A stretch of DNA of 42,915 nt from an uncultured Candidatus Marinamargulisbacteria bacterium (GCA_902558105.1 CACECR010000007.1:1-42915); one strand, 5' to 3'; positions 7,911-18,328 are shown, counted from the stretch's first letter. The notes: generated by a model not told the origin, from the sequence alone. Numbers and translations are program-made.

Positions 7911-10213
7911 TTTTTCTTCTTGCGAGCTTTTCGTTTTTTAGCAGGTGCGGCTTTTTCAAGCTCTAAACATTTTTCTAGTGTTAAGTCTTCAGGGGCAATA
8001 TCTTTAGGAATCTTAACATTCTTTTTGCCAACAGATATATACGGACCAAATCTACCTTTAATTACTTTCACCGGTGGATCGTTTTCTTCCCATACATGAA
8101 TAAACTTATCTTTATCTGCAATACGCTTTTCTTCAATTAGCTTTATAGACGTCTCAATATCAACCGTATACGGATCCACATCACCTAACGATACAAACGA
8201 ACTTTGGTGCTTTAAGTAAGGACCAAAACGCCCAATAGCGGCGGTTACAGTAGCGCCTTCAAAATCACCCACTTCTCTTGGTAGACTAAATAGCTTAAGT
8301 GCACCATCTAAGTCGATTTCATCCATATCAATATCATCTGGAATTCCTGCAAATTTAGGCTTTACCGATTCATCTTCATCATCGAAATCTCCGCATTGAA
8401 CCATGGGCCCATAACGTCCTAACTTCACATATACAGTATCTCCAGTTTCTGGATGAGTTCCTAAAGTTCTTTCCCCAAACTTAATTTTTTCCATTTCTTC
8501 ATCAGCAACATCAATTAATTTTTCGAATGGACTATAAAACTCTTTAATAATGTCTTGCCAACGGTGCTTACCCATTGTAATTTCATCTAACTGTGTTTCC
8601 ATTTGAGCAGTAAAATTATAATCAATAATCTCGCTAAAAAATGCCGCTAATTTTTCATCTACAACCATCCCTAACTTGGTGGGGGTTAGACGTCGTTGGT
8701 CACGATCCACATAACGACGTTCAATGATGGTACCTATAGTAGGTGCATAGGTCGATGGACGACCAATCCCCTTTTCCTCTAAAGTTTTAACCAACGCAGC
8801 TTCAGAATATCGCCTCGGAGGCTGTGTAAACTTTTGCTCGGACTCTAACTTTTCTTTAGTTAACGGCTGGCCCTCTTCACAAGCTGGTAATCGCCTTGAG
8901 CCATCGTTTCCATCTTTTTCTTCATCGGTTTCTTCGTATACTTTCAAGAAACCATCAAACTTAACAACTTGGCCTGTTACTTTTAATAAAATGTCACCAG
9001 AATTAATAATAATACTAGTTTGTTCGAGTTGTGCAGGTGCCATTTGAGAAGCTACCAATCGATCCCAAATGAGTTTGTATAGCTTATACTGATCTTCTTC
9101 TAAAAGGGATTCCAAGTCTTCTGGACGTCTAAACACATACGATGGTCTAATCGCTTCGTGAGCATCTTGGATGGCTTTATCATCTTTTTTAGTTTCTTTT
9201 TTCTGACCAGAGACCCCAAGGTACTCTTTACCAAAGCTTTCTTCTACTAGTTTCTTAGTATTTGCAACCGATTGATCAGAGATTCGTGTTGAATCGGTTC
9301 TCATATATGTAATTAAACCAACATTTTCACCGTCTATCTCAAGACCCTCATAAAGTTGTTGTGCCACACGCATCGTTCGATTAGCTGTCCAGTATAACTT
9401 TTTTGCCGCTTCTTGCTGTAATGTAGAGGTAGTAAATGGTTTAGCTGGATTTCGTTTTAGATCTTTCTTATTTATAGACTGAATAGAGTATGGATTAGAT
9501 TCTAAAATATCAACCACGCGCTTTGCATCCGCTTCATTAGCTAAGACTAACTTATTTTTATCATTACCCTCTGCAAACGCTTTGGCATGAAGTGTATTAC
9601 CTTTACCGTCTTTTAAATCTACTTCGATAGTCCAGTACTCTTCTGGTACAAATGCTTGAATCTCACGCTCTCGTTCACATAAGAGTTTTAAAGCAACAGA
9701 CTGTACACGCCCAGCACTTAAGCCTCGTCGAATTTTCTTAGATAATATTGGGCTTAATTTGTAGCCAATCAAACGATCTAAAATACGTCTTGCTTGTTGT
9801 GCATCGACTAAATCTTCATTGAGCTCTCTTGGATTTTCTATCGCGGCTAAAACAGCATCTTTGGTAATTTCATTAAACACGATACGTTCAGTTTTTTCTT
9901 TTTCTAAATTGGTAGCGTGCATGAAATGCCATGCAATCGCTTCTCCTTCCCTATCCGGGTCAGTCGCTAGCCATACTTTATCCGCCTTCTGTACTGCTTT
10001 TTTTAAATCATTTACTAACTTCGTTTTACCTTTAATGGTTTTGTAACTGGGTTCAAAATCATTTTCAACATCAATTCCAATATTGGATGAGGGAAGATCT
10101 CTTAAATGACCATAAGATGCCATCACCTGAAATCCCTTACCTAAGTACTTCGTAATTGTTTTTGATTTTGCTGGTGACTCAACGATCACCAAATGTTTTA
10201 ATTGTTTCGCCAT
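7907..10213 (-). CDS. topA: DNA topoisomerase I
   Basis: Type IA topoisomerase that relaxes negative supercoils. The TOPRIM domain has VESPAKSKTI (Glu12) and ATDPDREGEAIA (Asp85, Asp87, Glu89). The active-site Tyr is in GLITYMRTDSTRIS (Tyr303). RGLSAGRVQSVAL and GIGRPSTYAPTI are further family blocks. After about residue 590 there are C-terminal repeats (KLGRYGPMVQ, AIGRFGPYLK, IKGRFGPYIS) instead of the Cys4 zinc fingers of E. coli TopA, and no CxxC pair is present. The protein ends in a Lys/Arg-rich tail (KKRKARKKKK) that probably contacts DNA. The ATG at 10213 is preferred to a TTG two codons upstream because MAKQLKHLVIVESPAK is the usual start. A strong promoter lies directly upstream. 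Confidence 0.95.
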   Translation of the reverse strand: MAKQLKHLVIVESPAKSKTITKYLGKGFQVMASYGHLRDLPSSNIGIDVENDFEPSYKTIKGKTKLVNDLKKAVQKADKVWLATDPDREGEAIAWHFMHATNLEKEKTERIVFNEITKDAVLAAIENPRELNEDLVDAQQARRILDRLIGYKLSPILSKKIRRGLSAGRVQSVALKLLCEREREIQAFVPEEYWTIEVDLKDGKGNTLHAKAFAEGNDKNKLVLANEADAKRVVDILESNPYSIQSINKKDLKRNPAKPFTTSTLQQEAAKKLYWTANRTMRVAQQLYEGLEIDGENVGLITYMRTDSTRISDQSVANTKKLVEESFGKEYLGVSGQKKETKKDDKAIQDAHEAIRPSYVFRRPEDLESLLEEDQYKLYKLIWDRLVASQMAPAQLEQTSIIINSGDILLKVTGQVVKFDGFLKVYEETDEEKDGNDGSRRLPACEEGQPLTKEKLESEQKFTQPPRRYSEAALVKTLEEKGIGRPSTYAPTIGTIIERRYVDRDQRRLTPTKLGMVVDEKLAAFFSEIIDYNFTAQMETQLDEITMGKHRWQDIIKEFYSPFEKLIDVADEEMEKIKFGERTLGTHPETGDTVYVKLGRYGPMVQCGDFDDEDESVKPKFAGIPDDIDMDEIDLDGALKLFSLPREVGDFEGATVTAAIGRFGPYLKHQSSFVSLGDVDPYTVDIETSIKLIEEKRIADKDKFIHVWEENDPPVKVIKGRFGPYISVGKKNVKIPKDIAPEDLTLEKCLELEKAAPAKKRKARKKKK

Positions 10214-10221
10214 ATTCAAAA

Positions 10222-10249
10222 ATTATCTTATTCGTGCATTGACTGTCAA
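10222..10249 (-). promoter_or_regulatory. topA promoter, nearly leaderless; -35 inside a small palindrome
   Basis: On the minus strand there is a perfect -35 TTGACA (10244-10249), a 16-bp spacer and a -10 GATAAT (10222-10227). Transcription would start around 10214-10216, one to three bases before the ATG at 10213. No Shine-Dalgarno sequence is present. The -35 is part of the perfect palindrome TTGACAGTCAA (10239-10249), which could be an operator or a coincidence. Confidence 0.65.
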
Positions 10250-10295
10250 CACATAATTTAAACTATCGGTAGTAAATTAAAAAAACACTAGTTTT

Positions 10296-12137
10296 TTATA
10301 TTCTTTCAAACCACTTTTCTAAATCAGATTTTTCAAACTGTTTAAAAAGAGGCCGTCCGTGTGGACATGTAAAGTTAGATGGAGAATTAACGAACAACTC
10401 ACATAATTCCTTGACCTCAGATAATGCCATCTTTTTACCCGCTTTAATGGCGGCTTTACATGCTTGCATTTGCCACTTTTCTTTAGTATAAGGAGCTTTT
10501 TCAGGAACAACACCAAATTCACCCGCCAAATTAAGTAAATCAGTGATCCATTCTCCTAAGTTACAATCACTAAAAATAACAGGACATTGTCTTACACAGA
10601 TTTTATCATTGCCAAACACTTCGGCATCTACATTTAAAGTATCTAACCATGGTTTAATAATTTCAAAGGCTTCTAATTGCTCATGATCAACGGAAATATA
10701 ATGAGGAACCAATAACAACTGAACATCATCAATACAATTGGATTGATTAGATTTAATTTCTTCATATAATATACGCTCATGAACGGCATGCTGGTCTAAC
10801 ACCCAAAGTTTATCAACTGTTTTTAAGATAATATAAGTGTCAAACATTTGAAAATAATCCAAAACTAAGCCATTAGTTGGACGTTTTTCTTCATATAATA
10901 TAGGCGATTCAATAGTCATGACACGCTCTGGATCATCATAACGAATTGCAATATCTTCAGCATGAACTTTTGTAGGAGATACAGTTGGAGTCTCGATTTT
11001 ATTTAACGTATTTGCAGTATTTGAGGGAGGAGTAAATTCGGCACTCATATTAACTGCAGTTGAATGCGAAGAAGGCTGTGCTGGATGATATGTAACTTCC
11101 GGTGACACAGAGGAAGGATGTAAACTATGGTTTATTGGAGCCACAAACACATCATGTTGCTTTGAAAACGTTTCACGCAATGCTCTAGGAAGGCTTTTAA
11201 ATAAGATTTCTGTTTGCAAAAATTTAATTTCTTCTTTTTTGGGGTGAATATTAACATCTATCTGAGACGGATCTATGGCTATATTTATGACACATGCCGG
11301 AAATCGTCCTTGTGGGATTACATCCTTATAAACATCCGAGATAATTTTACTAATGGCAGGATGTGACACCAGGCGATCATTAACCGCCACAAATTGTTTT
11401 TTGCGATTCGAAAAGTTTACCTGAGGATCTGTAATAACACCCTCAACCCTAAGACCACCTAAATCTTTAGATATTTCAACACAATGGTTCCAGCATTTTT
11501 TATCAATTAGTTGCTGCATTAATACAGAAATCCGATCAATTCCGACCGAACTCAACTCTTCTCTACCTTCACTTCTAAGAACAATATCAATATTTGGGTG
11601 AATTAGCATGATTGGTACCAGTTGTTGCTTAATTCGAGATAATTCAGAAGATGCTGATTTTAAGTATTGTCTTCTTACCGGTATGTCTAAAAATAAATCT
11701 CTACATTCTATAGTTGTACCAATTGAGTGAGAGACTTCTTTAACTTCAGAAATGGATCCACAGTAAGCAAAGATACCATAAGCTCTATCCGACTCTTGGG
11801 TTCTACTTTGAATAGATGTTTTGGCAACGTGACAAATACTAGCAAGAGCTTCACCCCTAAATCCCATTGATAATGTAGAATAGATATCTTCAAGTACATT
11901 TATTTTGGATGTTGCGTGTCTAATAGGAGCTAAACTAAGATCTTCTTTGGATATTCCACAACCATTGTCTTTAATTTTAATAGATTTTATGCCCCCCTCA
12001 TAAACATCCACTTCTATCGAACTAGCACCAGCATCTAATGAGTTCTCCACACATTCTTTAATAATAGATGAGGGGCGATCAATAACTTCACCCGCGGCAA
12101 TTTTGTTAATAGTTTGTTCATCTAACTGCTTAATCAT
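10296..12137 (-). CDS. mutL: DNA mismatch repair protein MutL with endonuclease motif
   Basis: Mismatch-repair matchmaker ATPase. The GHKL ATPase motifs are the ENSLDAG helix, DNGCGI (from Asp57), HATSKI and GFRGEAL (92-98). The C-terminal dimerisation domain carries the metal-dependent nicking motif DQHAVHERILYEE (Asp448, His450, Glu454, Glu459). CPHGRP near the C-terminus is also diagnostic of endonuclease-type MutL, which works in bacteria without MutH. A Ser/Thr/Pro-rich linker spans about 335-395. The start ATG at 12137 gives MIKQLDEQTINKIAAGEVI, the normal N-terminus. An upstream in-frame codon would add a hydrophobic leader that does not belong to the family and would overlap the promoter. 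Confidence 0.96.
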   Translation of the reverse strand: MIKQLDEQTINKIAAGEVIDRPSSIIKECVENSLDAGASSIEVDVYEGGIKSIKIKDNGCGISKEDLSLAPIRHATSKINVLEDIYSTLSMGFRGEALASICHVAKTSIQSRTQESDRAYGIFAYCGSISEVKEVSHSIGTTIECRDLFLDIPVRRQYLKSASSELSRIKQQLVPIMLIHPNIDIVLRSEGREELSSVGIDRISVLMQQLIDKKCWNHCVEISKDLGGLRVEGVITDPQVNFSNRKKQFVAVNDRLVSHPAISKIISDVYKDVIPQGRFPACVINIAIDPSQIDVNIHPKKEEIKFLQTEILFKSLPRALRETFSKQHDVFVAPINHSLHPSSVSPEVTYHPAQPSSHSTAVNMSAEFTPPSNTANTLNKIETPTVSPTKVHAEDIAIRYDDPERVMTIESPILYEEKRPTNGLVLDYFQMFDTYIILKTVDKLWVLDQHAVHERILYEEIKSNQSNCIDDVQLLLVPHYISVDHEQLEAFEIIKPWLDTLNVDAEVFGNDKICVRQCPVIFSDCNLGEWITDLLNLAGEFGVVPEKAPYTKEKWQMQACKAAIKAGKKMALSEVKELCELFVNSPSNFTCPHGRPLFKQFEKSDLEKWFERI

Positions 12138-12147
12138 AATAGTAAAT

Positions 12148-12176
12148 ATTATGCCTAATGATAAAAACATTGTCAA
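12148..12176 (-). promoter_or_regulatory. mutL promoter, nearly leaderless
   Basis: On the minus strand a perfect -35 TTGACA (12171-12176), a 17-bp spacer and a -10 CATAAT (12148-12153) are seen. The predicted start site is about four bases before the ATG at 12137, and no Shine-Dalgarno sequence fits in between. Confidence 0.7.
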
Positions 12177-12253
12177 AACTTTAAAAGTATAATAATTAAG
12201 TATAATAATAAAGAGTTTTTTTTATTGTATCGATTATAGGCATAGGATAGATA

Positions 12254-12282
12254 TTGCGGTATCTATTCAACTTAATTATAAT
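12254..12282 (+). promoter_or_regulatory. gdhB promoter candidate
   Basis: TTGCGG (12254-12259), a 17-bp spacer and a perfect TATAAT (12277-12282) lie upstream of the glutamate dehydrogenase gene. The start would be near 12289, leaving a leader of about 24 nt that contains AGGA before the ATG. This is a leadered arrangement, unlike the divergent mutL gene. Confidence 0.55.
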
Positions 12283-12312
12283 TAATAAACCACCGAATCT
12301 ATAGGAATTAAT

Positions 12313-15300
12313 ATGAGTGATTTATCTACCTCAACTGATATCGAAAAAATAGAAGCGATTGATATCATTTTGGATATGCTTCCACAAAAAAAATTACTAG
12401 TCGATTTTAGTCGGCAATTTTTATCCACTATGTCGATCCGAACTTTATTAAACATTACACACAACAAACTACCTCTATTATTAAACGAAAGGTTTAAATT
12501 TTTTAATGAAACCATTAATTCAGGAGAATTTGGTTTCAGAATATCTAAACCCCAAGATGCTCCTTATTGGTTGAAAGATAGACTCATTCTAGACATTGCG
12601 TATCCGGATGCTAGACATTTAGTCATGACTCTTGATCATTTATTTAGAAAATATGACCTAAGATTAACAAGAAAGTTACATCCTATTATTAGTATACAAA
12701 GAAATAAATCTGGAAAACTTACCGGTATCAACTCTTCTACAGATGACGGTGATTTAATTTCTTACGTTTATGTTGCTTTTGAAGATATCCCAGAAGAATC
12801 AATCATAGACTCATTAAAAAAAGATCTTAGTTATCATTTAGATTCTATTCAGAGAGCACATCAAGAACAAGAACAGATTATCGAACGACTTATGAATGCT
12901 AAATTTATGATCAATGATTATCCTATTCATTCGGATGAGCCTAAACAAGAGTGGATAAATTTAATCGACTGGATGAGAAATTTAAACTTCTCATTTTTTG
13001 GATTCATTTCATACAACTATGATGGAAAAAAAGCTACAATTGATCATAGTAAAGGCTTAGGTATTGGAGCTAAGGATTATCTCAAAAAACACCCCACTCT
13101 ACAAAACGTATTAGACAGTCATGTTAAAAGTACCCTAAATTCAAATGACGATTTATTATTTGACGCTATTCAAGTAAAAAGCCCCATTCAACGATTCGAA
13201 AACCTAATGCGTTTTTCTGTACGAGTAAAGCTAAAAAATAATGATTATCAAATCCTAAACTTTTTAGGTGTATTAAAACGTAGTTCCTTACTAGCTAAAA
13301 ATGTTGAAACTCCACTCATTCATTTAAAAATGGATTACATCTTTAAAACCAAACACATGATTCCTGGTAGCTTTGATTACAATGAAGTGATTAGACTTTT
13401 TACAGCAACTCCAAAGTTTGAATTATTTCGAACCTCCAAAGAAATTTTATTAGAGTTAGTTGAAAACATGCTATCTATTACGAATCCAAATAATATACAA
13501 TGTTTTAAAACTCATTTTCCTAATGAAAATAAGATTATGTATTTAATTTCACTCCCTCCTTATCTATACAGTCAACAAGCTGTTGAAGAAATTAATAATT
13601 ATTTAACGTCTAAAGTACAACACCGAGACACCGAACTCATTCAAATCACTGAAGATGAGCGTTACAGACTCCACCTATATTTCCATCTTGATAAAATAGA
13701 ACTAAATCTCCCCAGCCCAACCAATGTTGAAGCCGATATTAGTGAATTACTTAAACCCTGGAAAGATAAATTCCGTGGGCATATTTTTCAATTAGATGAA
13801 ATCCCCACTCAAGATGGACTTCTTCTTATCAACAAATACTATCACCTTATTCCATCACATTATATTGCAAGAACCCACCCAAAGGATGCCGTGATTGATC
13901 TTATTACGGTTGATCGACTCTCACCACAAAACCCTATTGATTTCAGAATTATACCGTTTGAGTATCCACCTGAATCAGAGCTCGCCGGCAAAGCGTCATT
14001 AATTACCATCTACTCGTATGAAAAGTTAGACCTCATTGGTATCTTGCCAATATTACAAAACCTAGGAATACATGTCATCGACCAGCTAACATCACGAATT
14101 GCAGACGACCATTCAACCTATGGCTTTATTCAATCATTCCGAGTTATGAATCAAGACATGGAAGAAATTGATGAGGATGAATTTGGTGACTTACTCAAAG
14201 ACATTTTACTTAAAGTTTTTAGAAAAGAAATAGAAAACGATCCTCTAAATGCCCTTACTTTAAGTGCTCAACTAGATTGGAGAGCAATTAATTTATTACA
14301 GACGATTCGTAATTATTACCTTCAATTATTACCACCATTTTCACGAGATAAAATTAATAACACACTTCTAAATCATCCAAATATATCAAAACTCTTATAT
14401 CAATATTTTGAATCTAAATTTTCTATAAACTCTCTCTACGGATCTAAAGATAATCGTAAAAAAAGATATCTCAAACCATTAAAATCAGATTTATATGAGC
14501 TACTTAACAGTGTTAAAGATATTTCAGAAGATACGATTGTCCGTCGATTATTTAACATTGTACAAAGTACCCTACGAACTAACTTTTTTGTGAGTTCTGA
14601 TAACAGACCCGACGATTTAAATGGATTATATGATCCCAAAGCAATCTCAATAAAAATCAATTCGGAAAAAATCGACAAAATGCCCGCCCCTCGTCCGTAT
14701 CGTGAAATTTATGTTCATGGTTCTGGTGTAGAGGCTATTCATATACGATTTGGTGCCGTTGCACGTGGAGGACTTCGATGGTCCGATCGAGAAGATGACT
14801 TTAGAACAGAGGTTCTGGGTCTTGTAAAAACTCAGCAAACGAAAAATGTTGTTATTGTACCAGTAGGCTCCAAAGGCGGGTTCATTGTTAAAAACCAGCC
14901 CGTTGATAAACAAAAATTACAACAACTTACACAATATCAGTATCGTACGTTTATCCACAGCATGATGGAGATTACAGACAACTACGATGCCAAAGGAAAT
15001 GTTATACCTAACAAATATATTATTTGCTATGACGCACCTGATCCATATTTAGTTGTTGCCGCTGATAAAGGAACCTCCACATTTTCTGACTTGGCTAACG
15101 AAATTTCAACAGCTCGTAATTTTTGGTTAGATGATGGATTCGCATCTGGGGGATCTTATGGTTATGACCACAAGAAGGTAGGGATTACAGCTAAAGGTGC
15201 ATGGGAATGTACTAAAATACATTTTAAAGAAATTGGCACCATTATTGATAAGGACGTGATTACGGTCTCAGGTATTGGAGATATGGCTGGCGACGTCTTT

Positions 15301-17139
15301 GGTAATGGAATGTTACTTAGTAAAAAAATACAATTAGTGGCCGCTTTTAATCATATGCATATCTTTTTAGACCCAAACCCTGTTCCTGAAAAAAGTTATC
15401 AAGAAAGACTACGTTTATTTAAATTGGATCGATCTACTTGGGAAGATTACAACCCTAAATTGATTAGTAAAGGTGGTGCTGTATTTGATCGGAATGCTAA
15501 AGAAATTACATTAAGTAAAGAAATACAAAGTTTATTAAATATTAAATCAAGCGTATTGTCAGGCCCAGAATTAATTAAAGCTATTCTCAAAATGAAAGTA
15601 GACCTACTCTGGTTTGGTGGTATTGGGACGTATATCAAAGCAACGGATGAAACGCATGTACAAGTTGGAGATGGTGCCAACAATTTAGTGAGAATTGATG
15701 CCTCGGAATGTAACGCAAAAGTAATTGGTGAAGGTGCTAACTTAGGAGTCACCCAACCGGCCCGTATAGAACTAGAGTCTAAAGGCGTTCATGTTAACAC
15801 TGATGCCATAGATAACTCAGCTGGTGTAAATATGTCAGATTATGAAGTTAATTTAAAAATACTTCTTAAATCTATGGTAGATCAAGGCATTACCACTCAG
15901 GCTAAACAACGCCAATTACTTGAAGCCGCAACCGATGAAGTCACGGATTTGGTATTAAAAAACAATCAAAATCAACATATTCAATTATCTCTTGATACCA
16001 TCCGCTGTGGACGAAATCTCATTCCATTTGCACAATTAATTCAAGAGCTTGTAGACACAGATAAATTAGATGCTCAGTCATGGTTTATACCCTCTCAAAG
16101 TCGACTTGCTGAAATGGATGATAATAATGAAGTCATACCTCGTTCTACATTATCCATTATTCAAGCTCACGTAAAAATGATTGTCTATGAAACACTTCAA
16201 ACAAGCGATCTTGTTAAGCACGATTTTTTTAACCAAACTTACTTATCATATTTCCCTGAATCTTTATTGAAAGTGTTTGGTGATTATATTGACTCACACC
16301 CATTAAAGTATGACATTATTTCAATGCTTATTACGAATCAGATTATTAACCAAACAGGATCGGTTTTTATCTATCAATTACAACAAAATACGGGCCAATC
16401 GATAGAGAACATAATTAAAACATATCTCATTGCAAACCATATTTTAAATGGAGATCAATTTAGACACCTCCTATTTCAAGAGTCAGTGACAGAGGAAGAT
16501 AGGTACAAAGCCCTCCTGTTATTTGAAGATATCTTGTTATTTATTACTAAAGATCTTTTACAGTTTAGTCATAAACCTAGCTCTGATTTTTCAGATATTA
16601 ATAACTATCAAGAAATTGCACAGACCTTAAAGAAAAAGGCCTTAGAACAAAATAGTCCTCCCGTTATTCAGTGGACAAGCATGGGCTTTTCAAAGGAAGT
16701 CGCTAGTGATATTGCTCTATTACCAGAATTTGAAACCTTAGCCGAACTTATTTTCTTACATGAAACAGAATCGTTGAACACCGATTTATCGGCACAACTT
16801 CTCTTTCAGATTGAAGATGTATTTGGCTTTAATTGGATGGAACAAAGTATTCGTTCACTAGCTCCAGAGTCATACTGGGAAATTGAGCAACAAAATCAAT
16901 TACTTGATCAATTGTATACTTCAAAACTATCTATTATTAAACTACTTTGTAAATCGAATACGAGTAAAGTTTTAGAAAAATCCCACGTTAGAGAATTGTT
17001 ACCAAGTATGGATAGTCCATTTCAAAATGCGCTAACTCAATACTTTTCTAATTATAGTGAGCTTAAACTAAACCCAGCTAAATGTGACTTAACCACTCTG
17101 TCTGTTTGTCTTAACCGATTAAGAGTGTTTAATGCATGA
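12313..17139 (+). CDS. gdhB: NAD-specific glutamate dehydrogenase, large (about 180 kDa) type
   Basis: Oxidative deamination of glutamate to 2-oxoglutarate with NAD, feeding amino acids into the TCA cycle. At 1608 residues it matches the L-180 class known from Pseudomonas and other bacteria (about 1600). Long N-terminal regulatory domains of the ACT-like kind occupy roughly residues 1-700. The catalytic core begins near residue 790 with the signature VARGGLRWSDREDDFRTEVL, then VIVPVGSKGGF with the substrate-binding Lys. The NAD-binding part has SGIGDMAGDVFGNGML and FLDPNPVPEKSYQERLRLF. GEGANLGVTQPARIE is also diagnostic. A C-terminal helical domain follows. An AGGA Shine-Dalgarno sequence lies upstream of the ATG. 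The 3' end overlaps the next gene by 8 bp. The enzyme suits a bacterium using glutamate or host amino acids as carbon source. Confidence 0.95.
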   Translation: MSDLSTSTDIEKIEAIDIILDMLPQKKLLVDFSRQFLSTMSIRTLLNITHNKLPLLLNERFKFFNETINSGEFGFRISKPQDAPYWLKDRLILDIAYPDARHLVMTLDHLFRKYDLRLTRKLHPIISIQRNKSGKLTGINSSTDDGDLISYVYVAFEDIPEESIIDSLKKDLSYHLDSIQRAHQEQEQIIERLMNAKFMINDYPIHSDEPKQEWINLIDWMRNLNFSFFGFISYNYDGKKATIDHSKGLGIGAKDYLKKHPTLQNVLDSHVKSTLNSNDDLLFDAIQVKSPIQRFENLMRFSVRVKLKNNDYQILNFLGVLKRSSLLAKNVETPLIHLKMDYIFKTKHMIPGSFDYNEVIRLFTATPKFELFRTSKEILLELVENMLSITNPNNIQCFKTHFPNENKIMYLISLPPYLYSQQAVEEINNYLTSKVQHRDTELIQITEDERYRLHLYFHLDKIELNLPSPTNVEADISELLKPWKDKFRGHIFQLDEIPTQDGLLLINKYYHLIPSHYIARTHPKDAVIDLITVDRLSPQNPIDFRIIPFEYPPESELAGKASLITIYSYEKLDLIGILPILQNLGIHVIDQLTSRIADDHSTYGFIQSFRVMNQDMEEIDEDEFGDLLKDILLKVFRKEIENDPLNALTLSAQLDWRAINLLQTIRNYYLQLLPPFSRDKINNTLLNHPNISKLLYQYFESKFSINSLYGSKDNRKKRYLKPLKSDLYELLNSVKDISEDTIVRRLFNIVQSTLRTNFFVSSDNRPDDLNGLYDPKAISIKINSEKIDKMPAPRPYREIYVHGSGVEAIHIRFGAVARGGLRWSDREDDFRTEVLGLVKTQQTKNVVIVPVGSKGGFIVKNQPVDKQKLQQLTQYQYRTFIHSMMEITDNYDAKGNVIPNKYIICYDAPDPYLVVAADKGTSTFSDLANEISTARNFWLDDGFASGGSYGYDHKKVGITAKGAWECTKIHFKEIGTIIDKDVITVSGIGDMAGDVFGNGMLLSKKIQLVAAFNHMHIFLDPNPVPEKSYQERLRLFKLDRSTWEDYNPKLISKGGAVFDRNAKEITLSKEIQSLLNIKSSVLSGPELIKAILKMKVDLLWFGGIGTYIKATDETHVQVGDGANNLVRIDASECNAKVIGEGANLGVTQPARIELESKGVHVNTDAIDNSAGVNMSDYEVNLKILLKSMVDQGITTQAKQRQLLEAATDEVTDLVLKNNQNQHIQLSLDTIRCGRNLIPFAQLIQELVDTDKLDAQSWFIPSQSRLAEMDDNNEVIPRSTLSIIQAHVKMIVYETLQTSDLVKHDFFNQTYLSYFPESLLKVFGDYIDSHPLKYDIISMLITNQIINQTGSVFIYQLQQNTGQSIENIIKTYLIANHILNGDQFRHLLFQESVTEEDRYKALLLFEDILLFITKDLLQFSHKPSSDFSDINNYQEIAQTLKKKALEQNSPPVIQWTSMGFSKEVASDIALLPEFETLAELIFLHETESLNTDLSAQLLFQIEDVFGFNWMEQSIRSLAPESYWEIEQQNQLLDQLYTSKLSIIKLLCKSNTSKVLEKSHVRELLPSMDSPFQNALTQYFSNYSELKLNPAKCDLTTLSVCLNRLRVFNA

Positions 17140-17563
17140 GCCTTTTGTATTAGTTATTAGAACTCTATTACGTTGCATTCGTGATATTGACGGCTTATTA
17201 ACAGCCGTCATTAGTCGTTTATTTAAACGATCCTACCAAGTATCTGGCTCCTGTAAAAAGCGTGGAATATGTTGCCAAAATATAGCCATAGGCATTCATC
17301 CCCGATTAAAAAAAATTAAACAATGGATTGTTAAGTATTATGAATTTGTCTATAACTTCCAATTCATCACTTATCTTGAACGAGATAACGTCTTATTGTT
17401 TAGATGCTTATACTTAAAGAATAATCTTTGCCAAATTCACTGGAAGCGTCCCTATATTTGTCGTCAATACCCTCATCATCGCTTATTTCATACGCCATCA
17501 ACGATGCCAGGTTGTGGATATCATATCCAAGCCGCACTAGAGAACTCTCGGAGGTCATCATGA
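17132..17563 (+). CDS. YkgJ-type Cys-cluster (zinc/iron-chelating) protein
   Basis: A 143-residue protein with the Cys pattern of the CxxCxxCC / YkgJ family: SGSCKKRGICC near residues 45-55, then CLYLKNNLCQIHWKRPYICRQYP around 92-114, and a final Cys in GCGYH. These Cys are proposed to bind a metal ion or cluster; the cellular role of the family is poorly known. It overlaps the end of gdhB by 8 bp and ends in an ATGA overlap with the SDR gene, so it sits inside an operon. I infer the function only at family level. Confidence 0.7.
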   Translation: MHEPFVLVIRTLLRCIRDIDGLLTAVISRLFKRSYQVSGSCKKRGICCQNIAIGIHPRLKKIKQWIVKYYEFVYNFQFITYLERDNVLLFRCLYLKNNLCQIHWKRPYICRQYPHHRLFHTPSTMPGCGYHIQAALENSRRSS

Positions 17564-18327
17564 CTAAAACGATTCTGATTACAGGTGCATCCACGGGTAT
17601 TGGAAAGGCTCTTGCCTATCAATATGCAGGTCTTGGCTACCACTGCATTTGTGTCAGTCGACGGATAGAGGCTTGCCAGTCGGTTGCCAGTAATTGCAAA
17701 GAGCTAGGAGCCGCATCCTCTCATGCTATTAAATGTGATGTGAGTTTAGCTGATGATACGATGGCTCTAAAAAAAGAACTAGACCGATTAAACCTCGTGA
17801 TTGATATCGTTGTGTTAAATGCGGGAATTAGCGGATCGGGTTCTAGCCATCAATTGTCCACACTATCCTATCGAAAAATTTATGAGACAAACGTTTTTGG
17901 TGTTTTAAACTGCTTAGAATCACTTATTCCAAAGCTCATTACGCAAGGGTTTGGCCACATTGTACTTATTGGAAGCCTCTCTTCATATCGAGGACTTCCG
18001 CAAACGGGGGCTTATGGGTCATCAAAAGCCGCCCTACACTATATTGCTGAAACCTTACGTCTAGATTTGAAGCCTTATGGACTCGATGTCAGTATTATTC
18101 ACCCTGGTTTTATTAAGACACCGTTAACTGATAAGAATACGTTTAAAATGCCATTTTTAATGTCGGCTGAAAAAGCGGCGGCCATCATCCAAAAAGCTAT
18201 TCACCGTAAAAAAGCAATTTATGCGTTTCCATTTATTATGGCATGTGCTGCCAAGTTACAAGTTATTTTACCAAGTTTTATTCGAGATCTACTATTACGT
18301 AATGTTAAAAATACAAAGGAGCTTTAA
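17560..18327 (+). CDS. Short-chain dehydrogenase/reductase
   Basis: NAD(P)-dependent oxidoreductase of the classical SDR type, 255 residues. The cofactor motif is TGASTGIG (8-15). LNAGISG follows near 86-92. The catalytic residues are Ser139 or Ser141 (GSLSS), Tyr152 and Lys156 (YGSSK). HPGFIKTPLT is the usual post-catalytic loop. The substrate is unknown. I choose ATG 17560 because it has a strong GGAGGT Shine-Dalgarno site and gives the standard N-terminus; an earlier in-frame codon at 17428 would lie inside the preceding gene. It is followed with one base between by the TolC-like gene. Confidence 0.88.
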   Translation: MTKTILITGASTGIGKALAYQYAGLGYHCICVSRRIEACQSVASNCKELGAASSHAIKCDVSLADDTMALKKELDRLNLVIDIVVLNAGISGSGSSHQLSTLSYRKIYETNVFGVLNCLESLIPKLITQGFGHIVLIGSLSSYRGLPQTGAYGSSKAALHYIAETLRLDLKPYGLDVSIIHPGFIKTPLTDKNTFKMPFLMSAEKAAAIIQKAIHRKKAIYAFPFIMACAAKLQVILPSFIRDLLLRNVKNTKEL

Positions 18328-18328
18328 G

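Noticed and set aside
10280-10300. AAAAAAC-TAGT-GTTTTTT hairpin at the mutL end as a terminator
   Set aside because: The stem is nearly all A-T and overlaps the stop codon; such elements are expected by chance in this composition.
17428-17559. Longer N-terminus for the SDR
   Set aside because: It lies within the preceding Cys-cluster gene, lacks a Shine-Dalgarno site, and the SDR fold starts at ATG 17560 with GGAGGT upstream.
18221-18328. Longer N-terminus for the TolC-like gene
   Set aside because: It overlaps the SDR coding end and hides the signal peptide that begins at ATG 18329.
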